This document shows, piece by piece, positions 34,801-47,596 of a DNA stretch of 52,981 bases (the stretch's first letter is position 1; every line of letters begins with the position of its first letter). Origin of the DNA: Branchiostoma floridae (Eukaryota > Chordata > Leptocardii > Amphioxiformes > Branchiostomatidae); assembly GCF_000003815.2 (NCBI RefSeq), contig NC_049984.1, positions 21,050,342-21,103,322 of the forward strand, written 5' to 3'. The position numbers and the translations under genes are program-made. The notes under the pieces were generated by a model. The model was given only the letters and a program-made list of their open reading frames with translations. It was not told the DNA's origin and made no database searches.

Positions 34801-37800
34801 TACTGGTGATCTTTGTGCGCCGTTACCACACAGTGCAGACAGATGACCCGGTGACAGGTGTCACAGCAGAACTTGTCCGGTTCATTGTGATACTCACACT
34901 TGGAGGTTTCCCTTGCCCGAAGCTCGTTGGCCAGCCGGCCTGATTGTAGGTCTTGAATTGTTATAACTTTGTGGGACTTACTCATTTTGAGTCCATGGTG
35001 CGTGTCGTTGCATAGGTGACACAGGTAGTCGGTACACTCCACACAGTAGAACTCGGCAGGATTACCTCTCTCACAGGCCGTACAGGGGACTCCCTCCGAT
35101 GATTTCTCGTTCCCTTTTGGTTGTTGTCGCAGAATGTCGTGCAGTTTACCAACAAGAAAGTTGGACTTCAGCCCCTGGACGCCATTTTCTGGGAGGGGCA
35201 CGTCCTGTCGGCACGACGGACAGGAGAGTTTCCCCACCGGCTCTGTGGCCAGGAGCGTCTCCAAACACGGCTGGCAGAAGGTGTGAAGACACGGCAGCAC
35301 CTTAGGCTGTTTGTAGTCCTCCAAACAGATCAGGCAGACGAGAAATTCCTCGGTTATTTCGCTGAAAGCGTTAGACGCCATCGTCAAACGGTTATATTTG
35401 CACGCAGTGAAGTGCCAACACATACTCGTTTTATGGACTTTTACCTTGTTACGTCAGTAAAAAGGCAAAAGTCCAAATTTCTTTCTAAGTGAGGGAGGCG
35501 TCCGTTGGTAGATATTTTTCACTCATCATAAAAGTACTTTAATTGATAATGCGCCATAAAAGTGACTGGTACAATGAACGGCAATCTGTATATACATGGG
35601 AGTTGAACTATATACTATTGGAAGTATCTAACAACTAATATAATCTAATGTAAACAATCTAGTTAATATTATACAAGCTAATACTTTCAAACAATATGTC
35701 AATATAGCATTGTCTGGTTTTTGCCAAGGATTTGTAAATGAATTTCTCTACGTACTAGGTAGATACATGAACAGGACATGATAATAACATATTGAATATC
35801 TCTGTTCTGTTATGTGGTAATACTGTATCGGACTTACATAGAATAGATCGTAATATCTTTAGGCGGTCTTCTTCGTAGGTCGGACAATCCACCATTATGA
35901 AGCGGAACTCACTCTCAATACCATTTTGGCATGTGGGAAAAAGTCTCTCATTGGTTGATGTCTTGTAATGTCGGCTTTTTTCAATTTGTAAGGTGTGAGC
36001 ACTAATTTTTAGTTTCGCTAGGTTATTTCTCAACATTTTGTTTGAACAGATGAGAGATATTTTTCAAAACTGAATCTTTTTTTAATTTGATGACAACAGA
36101 CTTTAGAGAACAAATTTGACGCAAAATAGGAACATTGTAAGAAATTTGAGGTCATTACTGGGAAATACGATGTTATCATGACGCCATCAATGTAATTGTA
36201 TAGGCTGGAACTATGAAACATGGTATTCAAAGAAAACTTCAAGATATGCTACAAAAAATGTAAAATAAAGTGTAGATCTTTTGATTCATTCAGATATGTA
36301 TAGTTAGTAATAGATGACATCAGTGACGAGAAAGTAAGCGGGTGATCGTATGTTATGTCGTTATTACTTTAATCATTATCATCATCATCATAATCGCCAT
36401 ACATGACGTCATGCTCTCTACGGGGTTATGCTACATAGAATGGTTGATACTTGTAATATCAAGACTTGTAAAACAAGAAATCTTTTAAAAAAAGCTGTGC
36501 CTTGCCGCGTATTTTATGTTATTTTGGTAAGTTAGACAAGATTCTACGCTTAAAAAATCCATGTTCCACATGTCGCCCCCCTCCCACCCAAGTTAATACA
36601 TGCGGAAAGCTTTGGTGACTTCTCCAGGTGCCAATCCAGTCCCAAATCTTCTTTTCACACAATACAAGCTCTATCAAGGACATTCATAGTCACAAATGCC
36701 TTTCAAAGGACTAAATGTACTTACCTGGCTACTAATCCCCTAGTTGATACTGTTCCTATGTGCACCTCTATGTGCACCTCTTACGAGGAACTGCTGAGAG
36801 CGACACCTAGCAACTTCAGTAGGAAATGCAGCAAAAATCCCCGAGTGTACTAGGGGATATTGGAAATTTACCTCATTATCATAATTTATGTCAGATGAAT
36901 TATTGGCACATTAAACAGGTTTTGTAAAACTTTTTGACCCACAATGAATATGCATTATTTTTCATTACAAAATAAGTTCCTTCTGATGCAATTTGTGATA
37001 TATCTTTATATAAACATGGTGAGTTAAAGCGTAGATTTATTACCCTGGACCACATACAGTAACATGCGTCTAGAAGAGAGTTTTAATACTCGCCTGGAAT
37101 GTACCATTGTCTAACTAAGCTATGAAACTCGGCAAGGAAAGAAGGGGCTTTGGAAGGGGCTTTGGAAGGGCTGGGTTAAAAGGTCCGTCCATTGATCCAT
37201 GGATCCATGGAAGAAAGCTGACATAAGGCCTTGCCGCTGGCGCGGCAAGGCAAAAAACAATGCTAGGCTTAGGGTAAGGGGTACTGTTCGGGTGGAAGTT
37301 ACGGTTTTAGGCTGTGGCTATGGATAGTGTTACTAAAGGGGTTGTGGTTACGCATACGGGAAAGGTGCAGTGCAATGACCCTAATTGACGCAGCCGCAGA
37401 AGGGCCAAAACGAGTCCATACAGTATCTTATCCTATTTTCGACTTGTAGCAGGAAAATGTAAGAAACATTTCATATTGGTAAGGCCAATTTTTTCGGCCT
37501 GTGCTGATCCCTAATTTGAAGTGGTCAGGTCCTAAAATGACGTCACGAAAAGGCGAAATGGCGGCAGATTTCACAGCTGCGATATGTTTCGCTGTTCAGA
37601 AAGTTTAAAAATGAGACTTTTGGTCACTTGAGATAGCGGGCTGCTGTGTGGGGTGAGTTCTTATGACCTGAAATGTTCACGGATGAGATTATGACACCCT
37701 GAACTTGCTAATTTTTACATTATCGCCAAAACAGATTCCCATTAGTGTTCACTGCTGTGCAGGCTTAACCCTATTCAGACCCGCCCCTTTTAACTCCTGC

Positions 37801-40800
37801 AACACTTAACCTGTAACGACTTATCGTATAGCCACCCAATTTTCTGACAATGATGTAGACATAATATCTAAAGATTCCAAGAAGATTGATGCCATTATAA
37901 AGTAATGGACCGATCCCGAAGCCCCACCCCCTGTTCGATCATGTACTAAGTTCGAACACCTCCGTCAAAAACAGCACTTGTCGGACAGAACTGGCCGCCG
38001 CCGCTGTTTAGCTGATAATAACGACTGACTTCGGTTTACCTCTTTTGACCCTGACATTCTCTCAGACCGGGCCGAAAAAAATGCGCTGACTTCTTTGTTG
38101 AAGGCTACATCCACTGGATACAGTCATCTGTGAAGGGGTCTGATATAGTTGTGGCACGGGCTTTATAATTTCAGCCAAAGCGGAAGCGGGAGGCACCGCA
38201 TATCATTACCTTGTTGGTGGCCAGAAGTGCAGGTCTATGCAGGTGAAAACCAGGGTACATCTATCTGTGACTGGGTTTCTACTGCGTTTGTTGCATGCAT
38301 AACAGTCGCATGAATGCTCAGGAGAAAAGCGACATCAAGAAGAAAGCAGCTCAGGTACTCATGGAGAGGGAGCTTGTACTACGTACCAACTAATGGGACA
38401 CTTCTACAAAGTCTGCCAGTGCAGAGTCCCGTGTCTTATACATACCCTGCTCTACACGTGCATCCTGCCCATCATCAATGTAATGCTATGCAGTGGCTCT
38501 CGCTCCCACAATACCTATACTCGGTGGGTGTAATCTTCAACAAAGAGTAGCATAGCAATTTTCTTTGGGCATTTCTGTTCAACTGGGGCTATTTTTGACG
38601 GAGGTGTTCGAAATAGAATAGGGGGTTCCACCTTGTTCTATTTGTTCGATATGACGTTCGATCGGGATCGGTCCATTATGACGCCCCCCTCCCCCCCATA
38701 AAATCCCGATCAGAAAAGGGTTAGTCACTGTTCGAACGAAACCAATATCCTTCATTCCCATATACGGCTTTTCTGCTTTATATTTATTTTCTTGAAGAGA
38801 CGGCCTCTCGACGTGAGGGTACGCAGCCTCGATTTGAGACCCTAAATAAACTGGGGTGTGCACCGTAATAGGGCCTTCACACTGAAACCGAAAGTATTTG
38901 CAAAATTCATGCCACATTCGGGGCCATTCGGGTGGAAATTCCAAATGGACCTTATATCCCCTTCACACGAGAAGGAATGAACCAAAATGCCGTCANNNNN
39001 NNNNNNNNNNNNNNNNNNNNNNNNNNNNNNNNNNNNNNNNNNNNNNNNNNNNNNNNNNNNNNNNNNNNNNNNNNNNNNNNNNNNNNNNNNNNNNNGGCAG
39101 GATTCGAAGTGGCTTGCCATTTCGGTACCGGTTCTCCATCGAATGAGATAAGAATGTTTCGAATAATGTTGGAATACCGTAGAATGCGGTCAGACTGCAG
39201 TTAGACCCCGTTCATACTAAGGGGGGTCTTAGAATAATTAGGATCCACTTTGAATGCCATTCGATATTTCTCCACTTCAAATACAGCTCGACAGTTTTTA
39301 ACATGTCAAAAACATTCGGGCCAGCCAAAAGCACGGGCACAAATAGCTGGGATGCAGTGAGAACTTCTGGAGCACTCTACGAATTGCCAGGAATAGAAAA
39401 GAATATTCATTCTGACGGCATTCCGGCCCATTCTTGCTCTCGTGTGAAAGGGCCTTTAATCATAACCTTCATGTTGCGCTATATTCCAGCTGCGGCGCGC
39501 CCAGGATCGCGGCGCTACCGGCCTGATCGTGTTCTCGGATCCCAGGGAAGTTGTTGGAACCGGCAGGGGGCGCACCCGCAAGTATCCGGCCGGCTGGTAC
39601 GCTCCAGGCACGGCCGTCCAGAGAGGACACTTCCTCTACACCACGGGGGAGGGTGAGCCGCTCACCCCGGGATATCCCGCCAAAGGTTAGAAAAAAAAAT
39701 TAATCCGGTTACCCACCCGACCCCAGGAAACATGTCGACCACTACAGCTTTTTTGTGGGCGACCGCTCTGCTGACAAGATCGAGATTCATAATGACGCAT
39801 ATTTCACTTAATGTCCACTTTGTTATGGTATACCATTCAGTATCATTATTATCATTGTACTTTCATGTGTTTTTGCAATAAGCCCTCGGGCATGAGTTTG
39901 CAATAAAGATTGTTATTGTAAAATTTGAGGTTTTTCTGTTGTAGAATACTAGGTCAATACAGAGGGTAGACTTTCCCACCATTTCTTATATGTAAATGTA
40001 TATTTTCCAGACTACGCCTACAGAATGGAAAAGAGTGAAAGTGACCAGCTGCCCAAAATCCCTGTCCACCCCATAGGGTACACGGACGCCATGGAGCTCC
40101 TCAGGTAGGCCGGTCAGTCAGTCTGTTTCACCCATGTGTCACATGGCCAAGGCCACAACGTCGGGGCATTTCAGGGGACTTGACTAAGACCTCTGGGTCC
40201 CGGGTCCAACACACTAACATTATCCTACAACGATGCCACATCCTTTCCGATGTACCAAATAGCTGATTTTCTCTGAATGAATGCTCATCTGTGTTACATG
40301 TTGGTGAATTCCAGAGTGAAAAAGTTTAAACTTTGTTCCAACATGATAAGAAAACTCACCTTAAATTTTCGGTCGAGAACTCCGACCTTCGTCAGATGGA
40401 TGACTGGCTGTTGTTCTGTTGTAATCTCCAAGCAGACCCTACGGTAGCATAAGATAGTATCAATACCTGGTAGAGAAGTGAAGCCGGCTTAGGAGTGTGT
40501 TTCGCTACCGGGGATGGCAAATGCACACCTCTTAATAGCTGACTACACTCATTGGTCAGTTTAGTACTATCTTATGACATCGTAGGATCTGCTTGGAGAT
40601 TAGTTCTGATGTTCCGGAAGTCAAAACTAATGACGTCAGGCAACAGCGACTCATAAATGGCGGGAAGGCGAAACCTACATGCCACCATCACGGTTCAGAG
40701 AGGGTTGATGTGCCCTAATGTATATAGCCTCCTTGATGCCCCTCACGAACCAATCCTGTTCGGTGTCCAAGATGCGTACTTTGTCCTGAGGCACGGAATG

Positions 40801-42280
40801 GCCAGGAGATTCGATGTGTATATGCTGAGATACCTTTGAAGATGTTAAACTTCTATTGCTCTATTTCAATAGGCTGATGCGTGGATATGAGGTCCCTGAC
40901 TCCTGGCGGGGCCTGTTGGACACTACGTACCGCTATGGACCACGGTTCGGCCGGCCCAAACTCTCACCAGCCACGTAAGCAACATTGAATGAGGTTTTTG
41001 TTTTGAACGTGTCTGTATGGGTGAGTGCCACGGTACACGCTACCGGTACGTTGAAACCGGTATTTGTAATGCTGGACCGGTATGCGTATGTATACATTCA
41101 GTACGTGTTTTGCACATTTTCGGCATGCCGCAAGGGTCACAAAACCCTTTTGTTTCCTTCTCACATACAAGTTCTCTCACAAGTTGTTTCTTACAGAAAA
41201 GTGCGCCTGAACGTGAACGTGCGGACGGAGCAGGCGACCATCCACAACGTCGTGGGGATCATCCGGGGCGATGTCGAGCCGGGTGAGTTTAAAAAATAGA
41301 ATTGCCAGGAATTTGACCTAAGATCAGTGCGTTGAAAGATTGATTGGTTTTGCAACTCTGGAGTACCAATGGCTGATCAAATGGCAATTATGAAAAAAAA
41401 GAAACGACGCAAGTACGATCGGACGAAGACAAAACTAAGCTGGCTTCTTACGCGGTGTTCTCGCTGTTTCAGACCGCTACGTCATCCTGGGGAATCACCG
41501 TGACGCCTGGAACCTGGGGGCGGTGGACCCGAACAGTGGCACCGCCTGCCTTCTGGAGATCACGCGCGCATTGGGAGAAATGATGAAAAGAGGTAACCGG
41601 ACTTACTCCAAGACACACGCACGACTCTATATTTAGCAGCAATGATATCTGCAATCTTCCATTATGCATATGTAGAGATGATAAGATACCTTTTTTTTGT
41701 CAAAATTGTACCTTATCACTAGCGCTAAGACCTGTACTTAGCTTGTTTGAGCACAAATGTACAATAAAGGTCCTTCATTCATTCATTATGAAACATAATG
41801 ATAAGTTATATGGCTGAACATAAACTTTTTCAACCTTTATTTAGCCTTGATTTACATACAAAGTAATGTAAATCCCTTCGGCCTGAGCCGGTTTTCAAGG
41901 GTTCAATGGTTTTAGTAAAAGACTAGTGTACCGAACACTATGATCAACTGGATAGAACTTTCCTCTGGAGAGATAAGGGAGTCAAATGGCTGTTACGCAC
42001 CGTTTGACCGCAGGGTGGCGCCCCAGGCGCACTTTGATGTTCATTAGCTGGGACGCTGAGGAGCATGGGATGCATGGATCACACGAGTGGATTGAGGTAA
42101 AACAACGTATTTCTAATTATCTTTATGAAAAATGTTCCCTTTCCTTTTATATATATATAAACACATACACACACACACACATATATATATATGTCTGTTG
42201 ACACACACACATATATATATGTTTGACATATTGTGCGTGCTATTGTGCGTGTGTGTTTGTGCGTGTGTGTGTCTGCCACT

Positions 42281-42328
<48 letters not shown>

Positions 42329-42339
42329 TTGTGTGTCGC

Positions 42340-42387
<48 letters not shown>

Positions 42388-45300
42388 TGTGTGTGTGTGT
42401 GAATGAGATAGTTTGATGATATTCTCAGTTCTCAATTTTTTCATGTTATCTCTCAGGAATTCGGTAAGATCATGTCGGACCGAGCTGTGGCCTACATTAA
42501 CGTGGATATTGCAGTTCGAGGTGAGACCGATCAAATTTTGATTCATCAAATCCTGAAGATATCTAAAACAGTTCTTCCGCGACGTCAGCTTCGTGGCAGT
42601 GCGTGGCAAAAAGTAACGAAGGGGCTAGAGGGTTAGATTGAGTTCACATTTCTTATAATCAGCTTCGAATCAGATACTAACGTGGCTGAAAAGCGAAAGA
42701 TCATATGTGTTTCTGGAGAAAATTGAGTACCGCTAGTTCACCTTTATCCGGGGGTGACCTTTATCCGTTGTCTTTAAAAACAGCACATTTAGGAGTATCA
42801 AGTCTGTTGACAGTGGTTTCAAATTTGCAATATTTTCAAAATGTTCCGATTTGAAACCACCGTCCGTCGACTTCATATCCCTAAATGTGCTTTTTCTTAC
42901 AAACAACGGATATAGGTCACCCTCGGATTAAGGTGCATTAGACAGTTTTGCTGAACATTTCCTGAGAAAACGCAAACTTACTCGCTAGTTCTTCTCCACA
43001 GAGACCTACACTCTGCGGGCCCGGGCCACGCCGTCTCTCAGGCCTCTGCTGAAGGAAGCTGCCAAGAAGGTGATCAAGGGATAATCTTCTGATACTCTCT
43101 CAGTTTAGTTGACCTAGAGAATGTGGTCTACAGAAACCTTTAAACAACACAACGCATATTCAGGACTATGATGTCCGTTCTGAATTCAATTCATACCTCA
43201 CTGCAATCAAGTAACGAAAAAGAGAACTGTAGGGAGTATGCAGTTTGAGTCTCTTGCAATAGTTTTAAGTAGGTCAGACAAATTTCCCCTGCGTTGATAA
43301 CCCAACCTCCCTTGTACTTCTCTGTACTTCTGAAGGAATTCGAACGATGCAGTCATCTTGAAATCGACTAATAAAAGTCTCAGGAAGCTATACGCCTTTC
43401 CATTTGTGCCAAAATTCAACTCTAGTCATAAAACAATGAATCTGCTCTGATGCGTATGGTGCTTATGGGATTTCGTTTTTTGCTGCCGTATTTCAAGTCG
43501 TACTTATGTGCATGTTATCTTCATTTCTGTTGCCGTCAACTGAACAGAAATGAATTCATATGTATTACCTACACTCATCATTATCTAAGTATAATAAAAC
43601 TTACTTCTTAGTTCAAATCACACATGCCCAGTACCAGAGAGTGTAGTCTATGGCACGCAATAGAACTTGCTGAATGTTGATGTTTATTTCACTGCATTAT
43701 TGGGTGGGTCGACAACTCTCTCTTCGCAGCCAAAGAAAAGGGCTGCATTGCGAAGAGCTTACACTAGGCGGCGCTAATTCGCAATAGTCTACAATGGCAG
43801 TCTGTATATAAAGACCTCAATACGACAGGGCGAGATTCTACGTGATTTTTAAACGGCAACTGGTTTATTGCCCCATGTGCGGCCAGGGACTGTAGGATTT
43901 GAACCACTCACACGGGGAAAGACATTTACTCTTTGCGATAAATGTGGCTGTCCTCAAACACGGGACCGCCATTTCACGTCCCATCCTGTCTGTCCACATG
44001 TTTGCATTATGACAATATTCGGCACATGACGGCTGTCACAAAACCACGAATCAGTTGCCACACATTGAAACCGGAAGACACAACCGCACTCCTCTAGAAC
44101 AGCGTATATGTAGATACTGCAATCTAGATATTAAAGTTAGAAGACGAACATCATTTTGTAGTAGAATATAGTCTGTACAAGAAAGAGAGAGCTGAACTCT
44201 ATAGACTGATAAAACCCACGTTCTTCCGCTTCAAACAACTAAGTAATATAGACACATTTATATTCCTTATGAATGCATATCTGTTCCTACATTTTCAATA
44301 TCACAAAGAAACGAGAAGAAGTCGAATTCACGTAGTAGAATGGGATTCTTGTGTATTGTAGATTCATTGTATATATTTCATATATCTTTTGTTGTGATCT
44401 ATATAATAAATGATGAACAAATATATCATTGCAGGTCCCGTGGCCGGAGCCCACACCTGACGGGAACACCCTGTACTCGGTGTGGCGTCAGCGCAGCCCG
44501 GCAGACAGCGAAGACCCCGACTCGGACCCGAAGTAGAACCCGTTTCCTTTCTCAAATTAGATAAAGTGCCTCCTAAAATGTGGTAGTAAGGCTCAGGGAA
44601 CGCCGCTGTGTTTCAGCTTACCCAACCCACACAAGCGAAAACCTGTCGAGCCTAGCTTTTTTGGAAGGGTCCACCATTGGAATGGAACGCAAATTTTTGG
44701 CGACGGCTCAGGGGATAGCCTAATAGTATAGTATGTGTCCGTTTGACAAGAATTCATTCGATCTGACTTCTGAGTGCTGACATTGTTGTAGACTCGTTTC
44801 CAAACATGCTCTTCTCATTCTGTTGCCATAGAAATTAAATTGTGCTTGTGCAATGTGCATCTGATAATCAAGATCGATGTTGAAAATGCCAGTAGGTGTA
44901 CAAAGGCATTTACAGCTGTACGTTCAATTTGTTGAAGTATTGCACTTGATGGATCACCTCGGCTGAAAACTCTGAGATAGGGAGAAGTGATCGGAAACAA
45001 AACACTTTTCGTAATATTGGCTATCGGTTTCAAGCCACCAAATTTATTTTTGACAATCAGATTATGTTAAGAACTTATAGGTTTGGTTCAGAGTATACTA
45101 GTTAATGCACACACGTTCAGTATTGACTACTTTTCCCTTTTAGAATTTCCTTACCAGCGTCTGCGAGTGACTTCGTTCCGTTCGTGAGAAGAGTGGGTGT
45201 TCCCATCCTGGACCTGGCGATGGTTCACCGCTACACCGTGAGTCTCGTTCTTCCAACCGTTCTTCTCTTTGTCCAACACTTCCTGTAAAGCTGTATTAAA

Positions 45301-47560
45301 GGTCACAACCCGCCGTATTAGCTTTTTGCCTTTGCATTTTTTGGGAGCCGGCGCCACGTTTTTCTGAAGTTGGGAAGGAATGGCAAGAGCAGGGAGGGAG
45401 TACGTCTCAGTGCACGTCACTCGCACTGTTGCGCAAGGTGTAAGGACGTGGTCTGCAAGCCACGCCTGGTCGTGAGCCGGTTGCGTGATCGTTCGTTGCG
45501 CAAGTCAAAGTGAGTTGCATGTGCGATTTCTGTGCGATTGCCACGTAACCGTATGCAGGCCCTATTTACTCGTGCTGCGTACGTACGGTGTCCTTACTCG
45601 CTGTACGGGGCACGCGCGTGTACCGTACCGGCTCATCCGGGGGGGGGGGGGGAATCCGCGGTCCGATAGCAGAGAACGTTCCACATGCACTTAGAGTTAT
45701 ATGTCTTCTCGCTCCCAATTCTGTTGGATTCCGTACGATTTCGTATAGCTATACGCAGGCGGTACTTACCATTTACTGATCCACGTTTTGGCACGTAGAC
45801 ACCACGCAATTGTACGTACGGCGGGTTGTACCCTTAGCTCTAGGCAGTCATATTGTCTTTGAATTTTAGGCAATGTTGATTCCATTATATGGATGACATC
45901 TACCCGTGCCTCAAATTTCGTCCGTTTATAAAAATAAAGGAACTGTTTTCGACCATACTGTAAACCATACAGAGCAGCTGCGAAATGGGCAAATATATCA
46001 TTGATACATATACATCTATATATACCGCAAATGACAAATATCGGAAAATTGATACCTATGTCCAAGATTGTCAGTCAATTTTTAAGGTGAAAGAAGAAGA
46101 TGTGAAAGAAGAAAATAGAGAATCTCTTGCTTTCTTTAACATACTCTAGGTGTCAGNNNNNNNNNNNNNNNNNNNNNNNNNNNNNNNNNNNNNNNNNNNN
46201 NNNNNNNNNNNNNNNNNNNNNNNNNNNNNNNNNNNNNNNNNNNNNNNNNNNNNNNNTATTAGGTTTCAGTCTGGCAAAAATTCTAGGAATTTGCACAGGG
46301 CATTTTTCCCACAGGAATGCTTAGTAGTCCGCAGTATGCTGGGTATGCAATCCCCCACCACCACCACCACCCAAATCTATACCAGATGTAGGCATGTTTG
46401 GAATGGAAGCCTCGAGGAATGTTCAATGGAATTTGGGTCAGGAGTAATTTGTTCTTTGAAACTAGTGGTAAGACAGGGAAACTCTGCACAAGACAGGGAA
46501 ACTCTCACGTTGTCTTGGTTGTTATGTTATGTTATGAAGGATACATTTTCTTTTCTAGAGCTTGTTCAAGCCATATGCCACAGGCAGACAGGAAATACTT
46601 CTGTAGTGCTCAGCTGTAGGTTAAGGTCACTGGCAGACCATCGTGCTGTACCGGGGATAGTACATTTCTGCTGGCTGTAGGTTTTTATTTACAGGTGGGC
46701 TAGTATATTGTGCCAGGGATAGTGCGACAGGGAAGTTCCAGTCTATTTCTGATTTGAGCTGTATTGTTGTACCCTCAATCGTCGTCATGGCAATAATACA
46801 TTTTTATTGCCAGTCTTGTTTGCCAAGCTTTTTTATATGCACGCTCGCATCAGTTTTGGGGTTCCCAGAGGATGCCATCCATATAATAGAACCAACATGG
46901 CCTAACAAGAAATTGATGGATACTTAGAACCCCCTGAATTTCCTAACATCCACACAGATCACCTACCCAAACTTCCCTCTCTACCACACGGCCTACGAGA
47001 CCTTCCACCTCCAGAAAGCCTACATCGACCCGGAGTTCAAGTTCCACCGGCTCATGTCGCAGCTGTGGGCGGGGGTAGCCTTCTCTCTCGCCGAGGCGGA
47101 GATTTTGCCAATCGATGTGTCTGAATACGCCACCACCGTCCGGGAGATGTTCCACTGGCTGAAGGACGAGTATGGTGACCAGTTCGAAACGGCCCAAATT
47201 TCGCTAGGTAAGTGCTCTGATGGTTTGAAACAGAAACTAGCTTTCCACGGCCGTTTACTAAGTAATTTTGTTTCATTACAAAGCTGCAAGAGGGCCCAAA
47301 CTTATATGGCTTATATCACTTGTTCCTAACCACAAGAGCTATCTACCAATCAAACCTCGTCACCATAGCTTGCCCAGAACACGAGTTATCAAAACCGGAA
47401 ATGCAGCTGCAGTACCATAACAAGCCGCTAGGAAATGGAAAATATTATAAATCAGAGGTCTCAATATAAGACCTACCGAAATACCCATCATGAAGACAAT
47501 ATTGAGTTATCGTGTTGAAAGACGGACACACACACAGACACACAGACACACACAAACACA

Positions 47561-47596
<36 letters not shown>

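Noticed and set aside
33396-35492. Plus-strand frames at 33486-35492
   Set aside because: They are shadows of the 661-aa TRIM-NHL gene on the minus strand, which has full domain support.
37224-37252. Rho-independent-type terminator
   Set aside because: The hairpin followed by A/T is in a eukaryotic intron; bacterial termination does not apply.
42079-42609. 176-codon minus-strand frame with His/Thr runs
   Set aside because: It reads through the compound GT/GA microsatellite and antisense of two carboxypeptidase exons.
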